In this document: in pieces, positions 40,927 through 49,284 of the stretch | Position numbering within the stretch: the first letter of the stretch is position 1 | Layout: the number at the start of each line of letters is the position of its first letter | Source: Pseudomonas sp. PDM04 | GTDB taxonomy: Bacteria; Pseudomonadota; Gammaproteobacteria; Pseudomonadales; Pseudomonadaceae | Reading direction: 5' to 3' | NCBI RefSeq assembly: GCF_014851765.1 | Contig: NZ_JACVAI010000008.1 | Location: 124,001-188,000, forward strand | Length of the DNA stretch: 64,000 nt | The notes under the pieces: generated by a model | The model's database searches: none | The model's input: only the letters and a program-made list of their open reading frames with translations | Told to the model about the DNA's origin: nothing | Translations under genes and position numbers: made by a program

Positions 40927-41136
40927 ATGGATCCTGCACTGTTTGAAGAGTGGATGATGACCGGACTGGTCAGCATCCTGATCATTTTCATGGGTTTCAT
41001 CGTCTGGGATCTGGCGAAAAAATCCAAGGCCGGGCGCTTTGGCTCGTTCATCCTGTTCTTCGTGCTGGGCCTGGGCGTGGCTGCGTTCGTGATCAAAAGC
41101 GTGGTCATCGGCCTGATCGAAACCGGTACGTTATAA
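40927..41136 (+). CDS. DUF2788 small membrane protein
   Basis: 69-aa protein with two predicted TM helices (WMMTGLVSILIIFMGFIVWD and FILFFVLGLGVAAFVIKSVV) joined by a basic loop DLAKKSKAGRFG. This is the DUF2788 family, common in Pseudomonas and of unknown function. A TATACT hexamer at 40881-40886 is a likely -10 box and GGAG precedes the ATG. Its last six bases overlap the end of the converging rluE gene. Confidence 0.88.
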   Translation: MDPALFEEWMMTGLVSILIIFMGFIVWDLAKKSKAGRFGSFILFFVLGLGVAAFVIKSVVIGLIETGTL

Positions 41137-41766
41137 ACGCGCCGGCACTTCCTTCCACTGTCCCTGATCGAGCCCCTCGATCGACCAGTCGCCGATCCTG
41201 ACCCGCACCAGCCGCAGCGTGGGCAAGCCCACCGCCGCCGTCATGCGTCGCACCTGGCGGTTACGCCCCTCGCGAATCACCAGTTCCAGCCAACTGGTCG
41301 GCACACTTTTGCGAAAGCGCACCGGCGGGTTGCGCGGCCACAGTTGCGGTTCCTCCAGCTGCCGCGCCTGCGCGGGCAAGGTCATGCCGTCGTTCAATTC
41401 GACACCCTCACGCAACTGCTGCAACTGCTCGGCGCTCGGCTCGCCTTCCACCTGCACCCAATACGTCTTGGACAGTTTGTGTTTCGGGTCGGCAATCCGC
41501 GCCTGTAACTGACCGTCATTGGTCAACAACAGCAAGCCCTCGCTGTCGCGGTCCAGCCGCCCTGCCGGATAGATCCCGGGGATCGCAATGAAATCCTTGA
41601 GCGTCGCCCGCCCTTCGCCGTCGCTGAATTGCGTCAGCACATCGAAAGGTTTGTTGAACAGGATCAGCTTCGGTTCGGCCGGGGGGGCCTTGGCGACCCG
41701 ACGCGGGGCGGATGACGGGGTGTTCGCGCCAGGGCGGCGGGACACGGGGCGTTGAGGACGGGACAT
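41131..41766 (-). CDS. rluE: 23S rRNA pseudouridine(2457) synthase RluE
   Basis: 211-aa pseudouridine synthase of the RsuA/RluB/E/F family. The catalytic motif is GRLDRDSEGLLLLT with Asp; LILFNKPFDVLTQFSDGEGR is the conserved N-terminal strand and REGRNRQVRRMTAAVGLPTL the C-terminal one. It has no S4 domain, as expected for RluE. The basic N-terminal 30 residues are unconserved. ATG at 41766 was chosen; a GTG two codons upstream is possible. Confidence 0.93.
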   Translation of the reverse strand: MSRPQRPVSRRPGANTPSSAPRRVAKAPPAEPKLILFNKPFDVLTQFSDGEGRATLKDFIAIPGIYPAGRLDRDSEGLLLLTNDGQLQARIADPKHKLSKTYWVQVEGEPSAEQLQQLREGVELNDGMTLPAQARQLEEPQLWPRNPPVRFRKSVPTSWLELVIREGRNRQVRRMTAAVGLPTLRLVRVRIGDWSIEGLDQGQWKEVPARL

Positions 41767-41834
41767 AAGCACAGGTACATCTGACGGTCAGGGCTGCCCA
41801 TGCTAGTGCCCCGACCGACAAATGGCCATGGCCG

Positions 41835-43307
41835 TCAGCGGAACGGCGGCTCGTCGAAACTGCGCAATTTGCGTGAATGCAGCGAGTTGAGCTCGGTGCG
41901 CAGCAGGTCCACCGCCTCGATACCGATCTTCAAGTGCTGGCTGACCGCGCGCTGATAGAACGCGTTGGCCGAACCCGGCAGCTTGATTTCGCTGTGCAGC
42001 GGCTTGTCCGAGACACACAGCAACGTGCCATACGGCACCCGCAGGCGATAGCCCTGGGCGGCGATGGTGCCGCTTTCCATGTCCACCGCCACGGCACGGG
42101 ACAGGTTGATCAACGGTCGCTCCTGGGCCCAGCGCAATTCCCAGTTGCGGTCGTCGTAAGTCAGCACGGTCCCGGTGCGCAGGCGCTTTTTCAGTTCGTC
42201 GCCCTTCTCGCCGGTGACGTTGGCGGCCGCCTGCTGCAAGGCCATCTGCACTTCGGCCAGGGCCGGGATCGGAATATTCGGCGGCACCACCCGGTCAAGA
42301 ATCCCGTCGCGCCGCATGTAGGCGTGGGCCAGTACGTAGTCGCCGATGGTCTGCGACTGCCGCAGGCCGCCGCAGTGCCCGATCATCAGCCAGCAATGCG
42401 GGCGCAGCACCGCAAGATGGTCGGTGATGTTCTTGGCGTTGGACGGGCCGACACCGATGTTCACCAGGGTCACGCCATGACCGTCGGCGGCGATCAGGTG
42501 ATAGGCCGGCATCTGGTAACGGTGCCAGACCACGCCCGCGGCAATCGCCGAGGCTTCGCCATGGTCCATGCTCTTTTCGATGATCACGTTGCCCGGCAGC
42601 ACCATGCGCACGAAACGTGGATCGCTGCGCAACTGCTCCAGGCCATGCACGATGAACTGGTCGACATACCGGTGGTAGTTGGTCAGCAGAATCCACGGCT
42701 GCACATGGCGCCAGTCGCTGCCGGTGTAGTGCACCAGGCGGCGCAGGGAGAAATCCACCCGCGCGGCATCGAACAGCGCCAGCGGCAGTGGATCGGTGTT
42801 TTCCCAATCGTACAGGCCGTCGGCTATGCCGTCGGTGGCGGCGGACAGATCGGTGCTGGGGAAAACCCGCGCCAGCACCGCGGCGGTCACGCCGGAACCG
42901 GCCAGCTCATCGCCCTGCTCGACCACGTACGGATAAGGAATGTTCTGCTGGCTGATGCCGACTTCCACCGTCACGGTGAAGTCGTGCATCAAGGGCACCA
43001 GTTGCTCCAGCAGGTATTTGCGGAAAGCCGCCGGGTGGGTGACGGTGACGCTGTAGGTGCCCGGCAACTGGACCTTGGCATAGGCCCGCGTGGTTTGCGG
43101 GACTTCGCCCTGACAGTGGTAGGTCAGACGCAGCTCAGGATAACGAAACATCGCACGCTGTTCGGCGTCCGGCTCAATACGGTCCTTGAGGTAACGCATG
43201 AGCGCCTGGTTCAGCGCGGTGGTTGCACGATTGTGCAAGTACGCAAGCCGATCCACGGCTTGCTCGGCGGTTTGGACGACAATAAAAGCTTCGGTCACGA
43301 TCAGCAT
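41835..43307 (-). CDS. amn: AMP nucleosidase
   Basis: About 490-aa enzyme splitting AMP into adenine and ribose-5-phosphate. The N-terminal Amn-specific domain has FRYPELRLTYHCQGEVPQTT and TYSVTVTHPAAFRKYLLEQL; the C-terminal purine nucleoside phosphorylase fold has LVNIGVGPSNAKNITDHLAV, MIGHCGGLRQSQTIGDYVLA and VAVDMESGTIAAQGYRLRVP. E. coli Amn has 484 residues. Two starts are possible: MLIVTEAFIVVQ (chosen) or MKLCKSEH nine codons earlier. Neighbouring genes match the order known for Pseudomonas. Confidence 0.94.
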   Translation of the reverse strand: MLIVTEAFIVVQTAEQAVDRLAYLHNRATTALNQALMRYLKDRIEPDAEQRAMFRYPELRLTYHCQGEVPQTTRAYAKVQLPGTYSVTVTHPAAFRKYLLEQLVPLMHDFTVTVEVGISQQNIPYPYVVEQGDELAGSGVTAAVLARVFPSTDLSAATDGIADGLYDWENTDPLPLALFDAARVDFSLRRLVHYTGSDWRHVQPWILLTNYHRYVDQFIVHGLEQLRSDPRFVRMVLPGNVIIEKSMDHGEASAIAAGVVWHRYQMPAYHLIAADGHGVTLVNIGVGPSNAKNITDHLAVLRPHCWLMIGHCGGLRQSQTIGDYVLAHAYMRRDGILDRVVPPNIPIPALAEVQMALQQAAANVTGEKGDELKKRLRTGTVLTYDDRNWELRWAQERPLINLSRAVAVDMESGTIAAQGYRLRVPYGTLLCVSDKPLHSEIKLPGSANAFYQRAVSQHLKIGIEAVDLLRTELNSLHSRKLRSFDEPPFR

Positions 43308-43422
43308 CCTGTGTTCTGACTTGCAGAGCTTCATCTTGCCTGCATCGTCGCCCCACGGGAACAGTGGCGTGTCGCCCAAAGACCAAGTCCTACCCGCTCC
43401 ACCACGCTTTGATCCGCGTTGT

Positions 43423-45069
43423 TTACAGAGGTGGCGTCGAGCGGGCGACGATGGCTTCAACCTCCAGCCCTCGCGGCAACGCCCCATACACCCGGCCCGT
43501 CGCCCCCAGGCGGCTGGCGATAAAGGCATCGCTGACCGGCGAATTCCCCGCCTCCAGCAACAGCTTGGCCTGCAACCCCAGGGCAATGTCTTCGGTCAAC
43601 TGCCGCGCCCGGTATTGAATGTCGCCGGTATCCCTGAAGGCGGCGTGCAACTGGTCGATGTGCGCCGCCAGACGTTTATCGCCGTGCCCGTCACCCAACT
43701 CGCTGAACAGCACGTCAAGCACGCCGGGCTCCTTCGACAGCGCCCGCAGCACATCCAGGCATTGCACGTTGCCTGAGCCTTCCCAGGTCGAATTGACCGG
43801 CGCCTCGCGGTAAAGGCGCGGCAGGATGCTGTCTTCGACATAGCCGGCGCCGCCCATGCATTCGGCGGCTTCGTTGATCATGGCGGGCGCGCGCTTGCAG
43901 ATCCAGTATTTGCCCACCGCCGTCACCAGGCGGGCGAATTTCGCTTCATGCGAGTCACCCGGATGATCCAGCGCCTTGCCCATGCGCAGGCTCAGCGCCA
44001 GGGCCGCCTCGCTTTCCAGCGCCAGATCGGCGAGCACGTTCTGCATCAACGGCTGCTCGCTCAGGCGCTTGCCGCCGACACGGCGATGGGCGCAGTGATG
44101 GCTGGCCTGGGTCAACGCCTGGCGCATCAGCGCGCTGGACCCGACCATGCAATCGAAACGGGTCATGGCGACCATCTCGATGATGGTTGGCACGCCCCGC
44201 CCTTCTTCGCCGATCATCCACGCCAGCGCACCGCGAAACTCGACCTCGCTGGAGGCGTTGGAGCAGTTGCCGAGCTTGTTTTTCAAACGCTGGATGTAGA
44301 ACTGATTACGTGTGTCATCCGGGCGGTGGCGTGGCAGCAGGAAACAGGTCAAGCCCTTGTCGGTCTGCGCCAGGGTCAGGAAGGCATCGCACATCGGCGC
44401 CGAGCAGAACCACTTGTGGCCCACCAGTTCGTAGGCCTGGCCCGGACCGCTGGGGCCCACCGGATAGGCTTTGGTGGTATTGGCACGGACATCGGTGCCG
44501 CCCTGCTTTTCGGTCATGGCCATGCCAAGGGTGACACCCGCCTTGCGGGCCATGCCGACATTGCGCGGATCGTATTCGGTGGCGAGGATTTTCGGCAGCC
44601 ACTGTTCGGCCAGGTCGGGCTGCAGGCGCATCGCCGGCACACTGGCGAAGGTCATGGTCAGCGGACAGCCGCTGCCGGCTTCGGCCTGGCTGTGCAGATA
44701 GGTCATGGCGGCGCGGGCGACATGGGCGCCGGACTGCGGATGCGTCCACGGCAAGGAGGTCAGGCCGTGCTCGACCGCCGTGCGCATCAATTCGTGGTAA
44801 GCCGGATGGAATTCCACCAGGTCGATGCGATGACCGTAGCGGTCATGGCTGGCGAACACCGGCTTGTTCTGATTGGCCAGAAAGCCCGCTGCCATCAGCG
44901 GCCCGCCGGCCAGTGCACCGTAGGCGTCGATGCGCGCCTCGGCCCACCCCGCCCCGAAACGCCGTGACCACTCCTGCAAAGGCAGGTCGATGCGGTACAG
45001 GTTGGTGCCGTCCAGCGAGGGGGGCTGGTTGGTGACTTCGTGGGTTTCGGCGAACTGATGCAGGTTCAT
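43423..45069 (-). CDS. Acyl-CoA dehydrogenase, AidB-like
   Basis: 548-aa flavoprotein of the AidB branch of acyl-CoA dehydrogenases. Signatures are TNQPPSLDGTNLYRIDLPLQ at the N-terminus, AMTEKQGGTDVRANTTKAYP for FAD binding, HKWFCSAPMCDAFLTLAQTD, and GGAGYVEDSILPRLYREAPV then NSTWEGSGNVQCLDVLRAL in the C-terminal part. In E. coli AidB is induced by alkylation; here isovaleryl-CoA or another acyl-CoA is equally possible. The ATG at MNLHQFAETHEV is the conserved start. Confidence 0.9.
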   Translation of the reverse strand: MNLHQFAETHEVTNQPPSLDGTNLYRIDLPLQEWSRRFGAGWAEARIDAYGALAGGPLMAAGFLANQNKPVFASHDRYGHRIDLVEFHPAYHELMRTAVEHGLTSLPWTHPQSGAHVARAAMTYLHSQAEAGSGCPLTMTFASVPAMRLQPDLAEQWLPKILATEYDPRNVGMARKAGVTLGMAMTEKQGGTDVRANTTKAYPVGPSGPGQAYELVGHKWFCSAPMCDAFLTLAQTDKGLTCFLLPRHRPDDTRNQFYIQRLKNKLGNCSNASSEVEFRGALAWMIGEEGRGVPTIIEMVAMTRFDCMVGSSALMRQALTQASHHCAHRRVGGKRLSEQPLMQNVLADLALESEAALALSLRMGKALDHPGDSHEAKFARLVTAVGKYWICKRAPAMINEAAECMGGAGYVEDSILPRLYREAPVNSTWEGSGNVQCLDVLRALSKEPGVLDVLFSELGDGHGDKRLAAHIDQLHAAFRDTGDIQYRARQLTEDIALGLQAKLLLEAGNSPVSDAFIASRLGATGRVYGALPRGLEVEAIVARSTPPL

Positions 45070-45141
45070 GACGGGGCTCCTTGGGTCAGCCAGGGGTCCA
45101 GTTAAGCACTGCCCCGAAGCCGAACAAAGTGGCATATCCGC

Positions 45142-47523
45142 CTAACTGTCGGCGCTTTCGCCCTGTTGTGGACAGAGCACCCGCCGATACAGGGCCGCCT
45201 GCAAGTCTTCGAACTTCACCGGTTTGCTCAGGTAGTCGATCAAGTCTGCGGTCACGCAACGCTCCCGGTCGACGTTCAGCACAATCATGAACACCGGCAC
45301 GTGCTCACAGCCCGGCAAGGCGCGAATCTGGCAACACAGCGATACGCCATTCATCTGCGGCAGCTCGCTATCGAGCAAGACCGCGTCGAACGTTTCACGG
45401 CGCAGGAAATCCAGCGCGGCGACGCCGTCGTCGGCCGTGCGCACGCGAAACCCGAGCTTGAGCAACATTCCGCGCATCAGCAATTGATGGATGTCGTTGT
45501 TATCCACCAGCAGCACGGTGCAGTCCTGAGGCAGGCGCAGGTGTGGGAGATCGCGCATCATCGGCGTTGCGACAGGCTCGGCCAGCGGCACCTCGAATTC
45601 GACATCGAGCTGGAAGCGGCTGCCGCGCCCGGGCTCGGAGCGATGGGTCAGTTGCCCGCCGAGCAAGTCGACCAGTTGCCGGCAGATCGCCAGGCCCACA
45701 CCCAGCCCGCCGTGCTCGCGGGTCATCGAGCCGTCGAGCTGGAAGAAACGCTGGTAGAGCGTCGCCTCGCCCAGATCGGTGAAGCCGATGCCGGTATCGA
45801 TGACCGCGAAGGACAACGCCAGCCGCCCCGATGCCACGGGTTTGCCCGTCACCCTCAGCGCCACGCCGCCCACCCGGGTGAACTTGATCGCGTTGTCCAG
45901 AAGGCATTCCAGGCATTGCGCCAACTTGCTGCTGTCGCCGTGTACCCGGTCCGGCAGGCCTGGCGCGACATCGACCTTGAAGTCCAGCGACTTGCCCGAG
46001 GCATTGCCATCGAATTGCATGCGCAGGGCATCGATCACGCTGCGCAGGCTGAACGTCGACGCATTGGCCTTGAGCTTGCCGGCCTGCAACTCGGTGAGGG
46101 TCAGGATGCCGTTGACCATGCGCATCATGTCCCGCGCGGAACCGGCGGCGGTTTGCTGGTACTGTTCGAGCTCGGGGTCCATCTCGACGGTTTGCATCAA
46201 CTCCAGCGAACCGATCACGCCGTTCATGGGCGTACGCAACTCGTGGGTCAGCGTGGCGAGGAATTCGTCCTTGAGCTTGTTGCCGTGTTCCAGTTGCTGG
46301 TTGAGCACTTCGAGCTTTTGACCGGCGTCGAGCAAGGTTTGCGCCTGTTGCTCGCGCATGGCGTTGATGCGGTCGGCCAACGCCAGCGACAGCAGCGCCA
46401 CCTCGATGGCCGAGCCGATCTGGCTGGAATACATGGTCAGGAACACGTTCGGCAGGTAACCCAGCACCATCAGCGTGTTGACGATGCCGCCGAGCAGAAA
46501 CGCCGACCAGGCAATGATGAAGTAGCGCGCCACCCGCAGGCCGCGCCACCAGGAAAACAGCCCGGCGGCGAAAATCACCACGGTGAACGTCAGCGCCAGT
46601 GCCGTGGCCAGGCGCAGGGCCAGGGCGTAACTGGTCATCAAGGACAACCCGATCACCAGGGCACCGAACGCGATCAGCGCCAGCAACAGGCGATCGAGCC
46701 AGCGACTGAGCGTGGCGGTTTGCAGGAAGCTGCGGGCGAACTGGCTGCCGAACAACCCGGCGCAGCCTATGAAGAACGGTGTGGCGGCGTTGGCCCACCA
46801 GGGGTTGTTCGGCCAGAAATACTGGACCGCCGCGCCATTCACCGACAATTGATACAGGCCGAACGAGGCGATGTAGACAATGTAATAGAGGTAGCTGGTG
46901 TCGCGCACACTCAGGTAGATGAACAGGTTGTAGACCAGCATCCCCAGCAACACACCGTAAATCAGACCCAGCACGTAGAGCCGGACCGGTTGTTCCTCCA
47001 GAAACGCCGTGCTCGACCACAACGTGACCGGCGCCTGGATCGAGCCTTCGCTCTGCAGGCGCAAGTACACGGTTTGCGCCTGACCCGGGGTGAAGCTCAG
47101 GTCGAACAGGTAGTTGTTCTGGCGAATTTCGCGACTGTCGAACGGCAAGGCGTCGCCGGTCTGACGGATCAGGTGATAGGTACCCGCCGCATCGGGCAGG
47201 TACAGGTCAAGCCGGTCGAGAGGCGGATAGGCCAGTTCCAGCAACCAGGTGCGCTGGGCGGCAGGATTGATCGGGCGGTAATGCAGGTCGATTTTCAGCC
47301 AGAACGCCGAGCGCGAGTAACCGGCATTGAGGGTGGCCTTGTCGTGGGGCTTGAAGTGCCCGCTCGCGGCTTGCGCCAGCACCTCGTCGATGGTCGCCTG
47401 GCCATCGGCGTCTTCGAACACTTGCAGGGTTCGGCCCAGGGGCAGGCTTTGAGTGAACTCATCGAATTCAACTGCGCTGGCCATAAGGGGCAAGCAAAAC
47501 AGCAACATCAGCAAATAGCGCAT
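45142..47523 (-). CDS. ladS: Hybrid sensor kinase LadS (7TMR-DISM, HisKA, HATPase, receiver)
   Basis: 793-aa membrane sensor. Order: signal peptide (1-16), periplasmic 7TMR-DISMED2 domain (about 25-175), seven TM helices (about 183-385), a coiled-coil linker, HisKA with His427 in THELRTPMNG, HATPase_c with N-box LLDNAIKF, DTGIGF and GGLGVGLAI, and a C-terminal receiver (about 668-775) with phospho-acceptor Asp718 and Lys767. In P. aeruginosa LadS feeds the GacS/GacA-Rsm pathway controlling biofilm and virulence; synteny with amn and thiD supports the name. The receiver reads VDNND where most have V-D-D-N. Confidence 0.92.
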   Translation of the reverse strand: MRYLLMLLFCLPLMASAVEFDEFTQSLPLGRTLQVFEDADGQATIDEVLAQAASGHFKPHDKATLNAGYSRSAFWLKIDLHYRPINPAAQRTWLLELAYPPLDRLDLYLPDAAGTYHLIRQTGDALPFDSREIRQNNYLFDLSFTPGQAQTVYLRLQSEGSIQAPVTLWSSTAFLEEQPVRLYVLGLIYGVLLGMLVYNLFIYLSVRDTSYLYYIVYIASFGLYQLSVNGAAVQYFWPNNPWWANAATPFFIGCAGLFGSQFARSFLQTATLSRWLDRLLLALIAFGALVIGLSLMTSYALALRLATALALTFTVVIFAAGLFSWWRGLRVARYFIIAWSAFLLGGIVNTLMVLGYLPNVFLTMYSSQIGSAIEVALLSLALADRINAMREQQAQTLLDAGQKLEVLNQQLEHGNKLKDEFLATLTHELRTPMNGVIGSLELMQTVEMDPELEQYQQTAAGSARDMMRMVNGILTLTELQAGKLKANASTFSLRSVIDALRMQFDGNASGKSLDFKVDVAPGLPDRVHGDSSKLAQCLECLLDNAIKFTRVGGVALRVTGKPVASGRLALSFAVIDTGIGFTDLGEATLYQRFFQLDGSMTREHGGLGVGLAICRQLVDLLGGQLTHRSEPGRGSRFQLDVEFEVPLAEPVATPMMRDLPHLRLPQDCTVLLVDNNDIHQLLMRGMLLKLGFRVRTADDGVAALDFLRRETFDAVLLDSELPQMNGVSLCCQIRALPGCEHVPVFMIVLNVDRERCVTADLIDYLSKPVKFEDLQAALYRRVLCPQQGESADS

Positions 47524-47828
47524 TGAAGCCCCAGCGTGGCCTGTCCGGTTAATCTCAAAAAGCCCCTCATTCCCTTTGAGTAGACGTAAAACCGGCATTA
47601 CCTGTTATTGGTTTGGATCCACTCTAGCATAGCCGTTGATGGCCATTGAACACCATTGAAACATTTCCCGAAAAGGCTCTAGTACGGGCGTTCCAGCGAC
47701 GCACAAAGGAGCAGAATTGTTTAAATGGTCAGGTTACAACAGTGCATCGGCCGTCAGGCGCATTCCTGTAGGCCGCCGCGAGGTCACTCCCATGACTCGC
47801 TGGGCGACTGGTGGTAAGCTCGCGCACC
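47524..47828. other. Divergent control region between ladS and thiD
   Basis: 305 bp without a credible gene. It contains a tandem repeat CCATTGAA at 47643-47650 and 47653-47660 (10-bp period, so both on one face of the helix). A short frame starting TTG at 47717 behind AAAGGAG runs into thiD in another frame and looks spurious. Confidence 0.5.
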
Positions 47829-48626
47829 ATGAATATCTACAGCTCTCGCCCTGTTGTCCTCTGTCTCTCCGGCCACGATCCCAGTGGTGGCGCCGGCTTG
47901 CAGGCAGATATCGAAGCCCTGCTCGCCCAGGGTTGCCATGCGGCTCCGGCCGTCACCGCCCTGACCGTGCAAGACACGGTCAACGTCACCGACTTCCGCG
48001 TTCTCGACCGCGAGTGGGTACTGGCCCAGGCCAATGCCGTGCTCAACGACTCCGACGTCGCGGCGGTCAAGCTGGGCATGCTCGGCTCACTGGAGATGGT
48101 CGACACCGTTGTCGAACTGCTCCAGGCGCAGGCGCATTTGCCGGTGGTCTGCGACCCCGTGCTGCGCGCGGGCGGCGGCGGACGACTGGGCAAGGGTGAA
48201 GTCGGTTACGCCATGCGCGAACGCCTGCTGCCCCTGTCGATCATCGCCACGCCCAACCTCCCGGAAGCGCGGATCCTCGCCGAACTGCCCGAAGGCACGG
48301 CGGACGAATGCGCTGAAAAACTCCTGCCGTTCGTCAAACACCTGCTGATCACCGGCGGTCATGGCGAAGAAAGCGAAATCCACAATCGCCTGTACAGCCG
48401 CGACGGTCATCGCGAAACCTTCATCTGCCAGCGCCTGCCCGGCAGTTATCACGGTTCCGGCTGTACCCTGGCCAGCGCCCTCGCCGGTCGTCTGGCCCAG
48501 GGCGAAAATCTCGCCAGCGCCGTACAGACTGCACTTAACTACACGTGGCGTACCCTGCGCGATGCCGAACAGCTGGGCAAAGGCCAGTTCGTTCCGCGTC
48601 GTCTTCCGCTGGATTTCTGTTCGTAA
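47829..48626 (+). CDS. thiD: Hydroxymethylpyrimidine/phosphomethylpyrimidine kinase
   Basis: 265-aa ribokinase-fold kinase phosphorylating HMP and HMP-P for thiamine synthesis. Motifs: CLSGHDPSGGAGLQADIEAL (substrate site), VKLGMLGS, VVCDPVLRAGGGG, ATPNLPEARIL, and the catalytic loop HGSGCTLASALAGRL with the anion hole. ThiE follows after 18 bp, so both thiamine steps are co-transcribed with hemL downstream. The ATG MNIYSSRPVVLCLSGHD was chosen; a start six codons upstream is less conserved. Confidence 0.95.
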   Translation: MNIYSSRPVVLCLSGHDPSGGAGLQADIEALLAQGCHAAPAVTALTVQDTVNVTDFRVLDREWVLAQANAVLNDSDVAAVKLGMLGSLEMVDTVVELLQAQAHLPVVCDPVLRAGGGGRLGKGEVGYAMRERLLPLSIIATPNLPEARILAELPEGTADECAEKLLPFVKHLLITGGHGEESEIHNRLYSRDGHRETFICQRLPGSYHGSGCTLASALAGRLAQGENLASAVQTALNYTWRTLRDAEQLGKGQFVPRRLPLDFCS

Positions 48627-48644
48627 CGCCATGGGGCTTGTCCG

Positions 48645-49268
48645 ATGAAACTACGCGGCCTTTACGCCATTACCGACAGCCAGTTACTGGCCGGTAAATT
48701 CCTGTCGTACGTGGAGGCGGCGCTCGAAGGCGGCGTCACCCTGTTGCAATACCGCGACAAGAGCGATGACGGAGCCCGCCGCCTGCGTGAAGCGCAGGCC
48801 TTGCGCGACCTGTGCGAACGCTACAAGACCCATTTGATCATCAACGACGATGCCGAACTGGCCGCGCGCCTGAACGTCGGCGTGCACCTGGGCCAGACCG
48901 ATGGCCCGCTGTCGCCGACCCGCGCCCTGCTCGGATCCCGGGCCATCATCGGCTCGACGTGCCACGCACAACTCGAGCTCGCCGAACAGGCAGCCAGGGA
49001 AGGCGCCAGTTACGTCGCCTTCGGGCGCTTCTTCAATTCCAGCACCAAACCCGGGGCACCGAGCTGCAGCCTCGAATTGTTGGACCAAGCCCGCCGCCAA
49101 CTGCACCTGCCGATCTGTGCGATCGGCGGTATCACCCTGGACAACGCCGCGCCGCTGGTGGCCCACGGGGTCGATCTGCTGGCGGTGGTCCACGGCCTGT
49201 TTGGCGCCCAGAGCACGACTGAAGTCACCCGTCGCGCCCGCGCCTTCAACGAATTACTGAAAGTCTGA
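48645..49268 (+). CDS. thiE: Thiamine-phosphate synthase
   Basis: 207-aa TIM-barrel enzyme joining HMP-PP and thiazole phosphate to thiamine phosphate. Motifs: VTLLQYRDKSDDGARRLREA, LIINDDAELAARLNVGVHLG with Asp ligands, GSTCHAQLELAEQAAREGAS, YVAFGRFFNSSTKPGAP and ICAIGGITLDNA. It is the second gene of the thiD-thiE-hemL run and starts with the usual MKLRGLYAITDSQL. Confidence 0.96.
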   Translation: MKLRGLYAITDSQLLAGKFLSYVEAALEGGVTLLQYRDKSDDGARRLREAQALRDLCERYKTHLIINDDAELAARLNVGVHLGQTDGPLSPTRALLGSRAIIGSTCHAQLELAEQAAREGASYVAFGRFFNSSTKPGAPSCSLELLDQARRQLHLPICAIGGITLDNAAPLVAHGVDLLAVVHGLFGAQSTTEVTRRARAFNELLKV

Positions 49269-49284
49269 TATTGAGAGCCCGACC

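Noticed and set aside
47524..47828. TPP riboswitch upstream of thiD.
   Set aside because: I could not find the conserved CTGAGA and related THI-box segments in the leader.
47717..48199. Small plus-strand frame starting TTG after AAAGGAG between ladS and thiD.
   Set aside because: Most of it lies in another frame of thiD, it is Arg/Pro/Gly-rich, and its first 30 residues show no recognisable motif.
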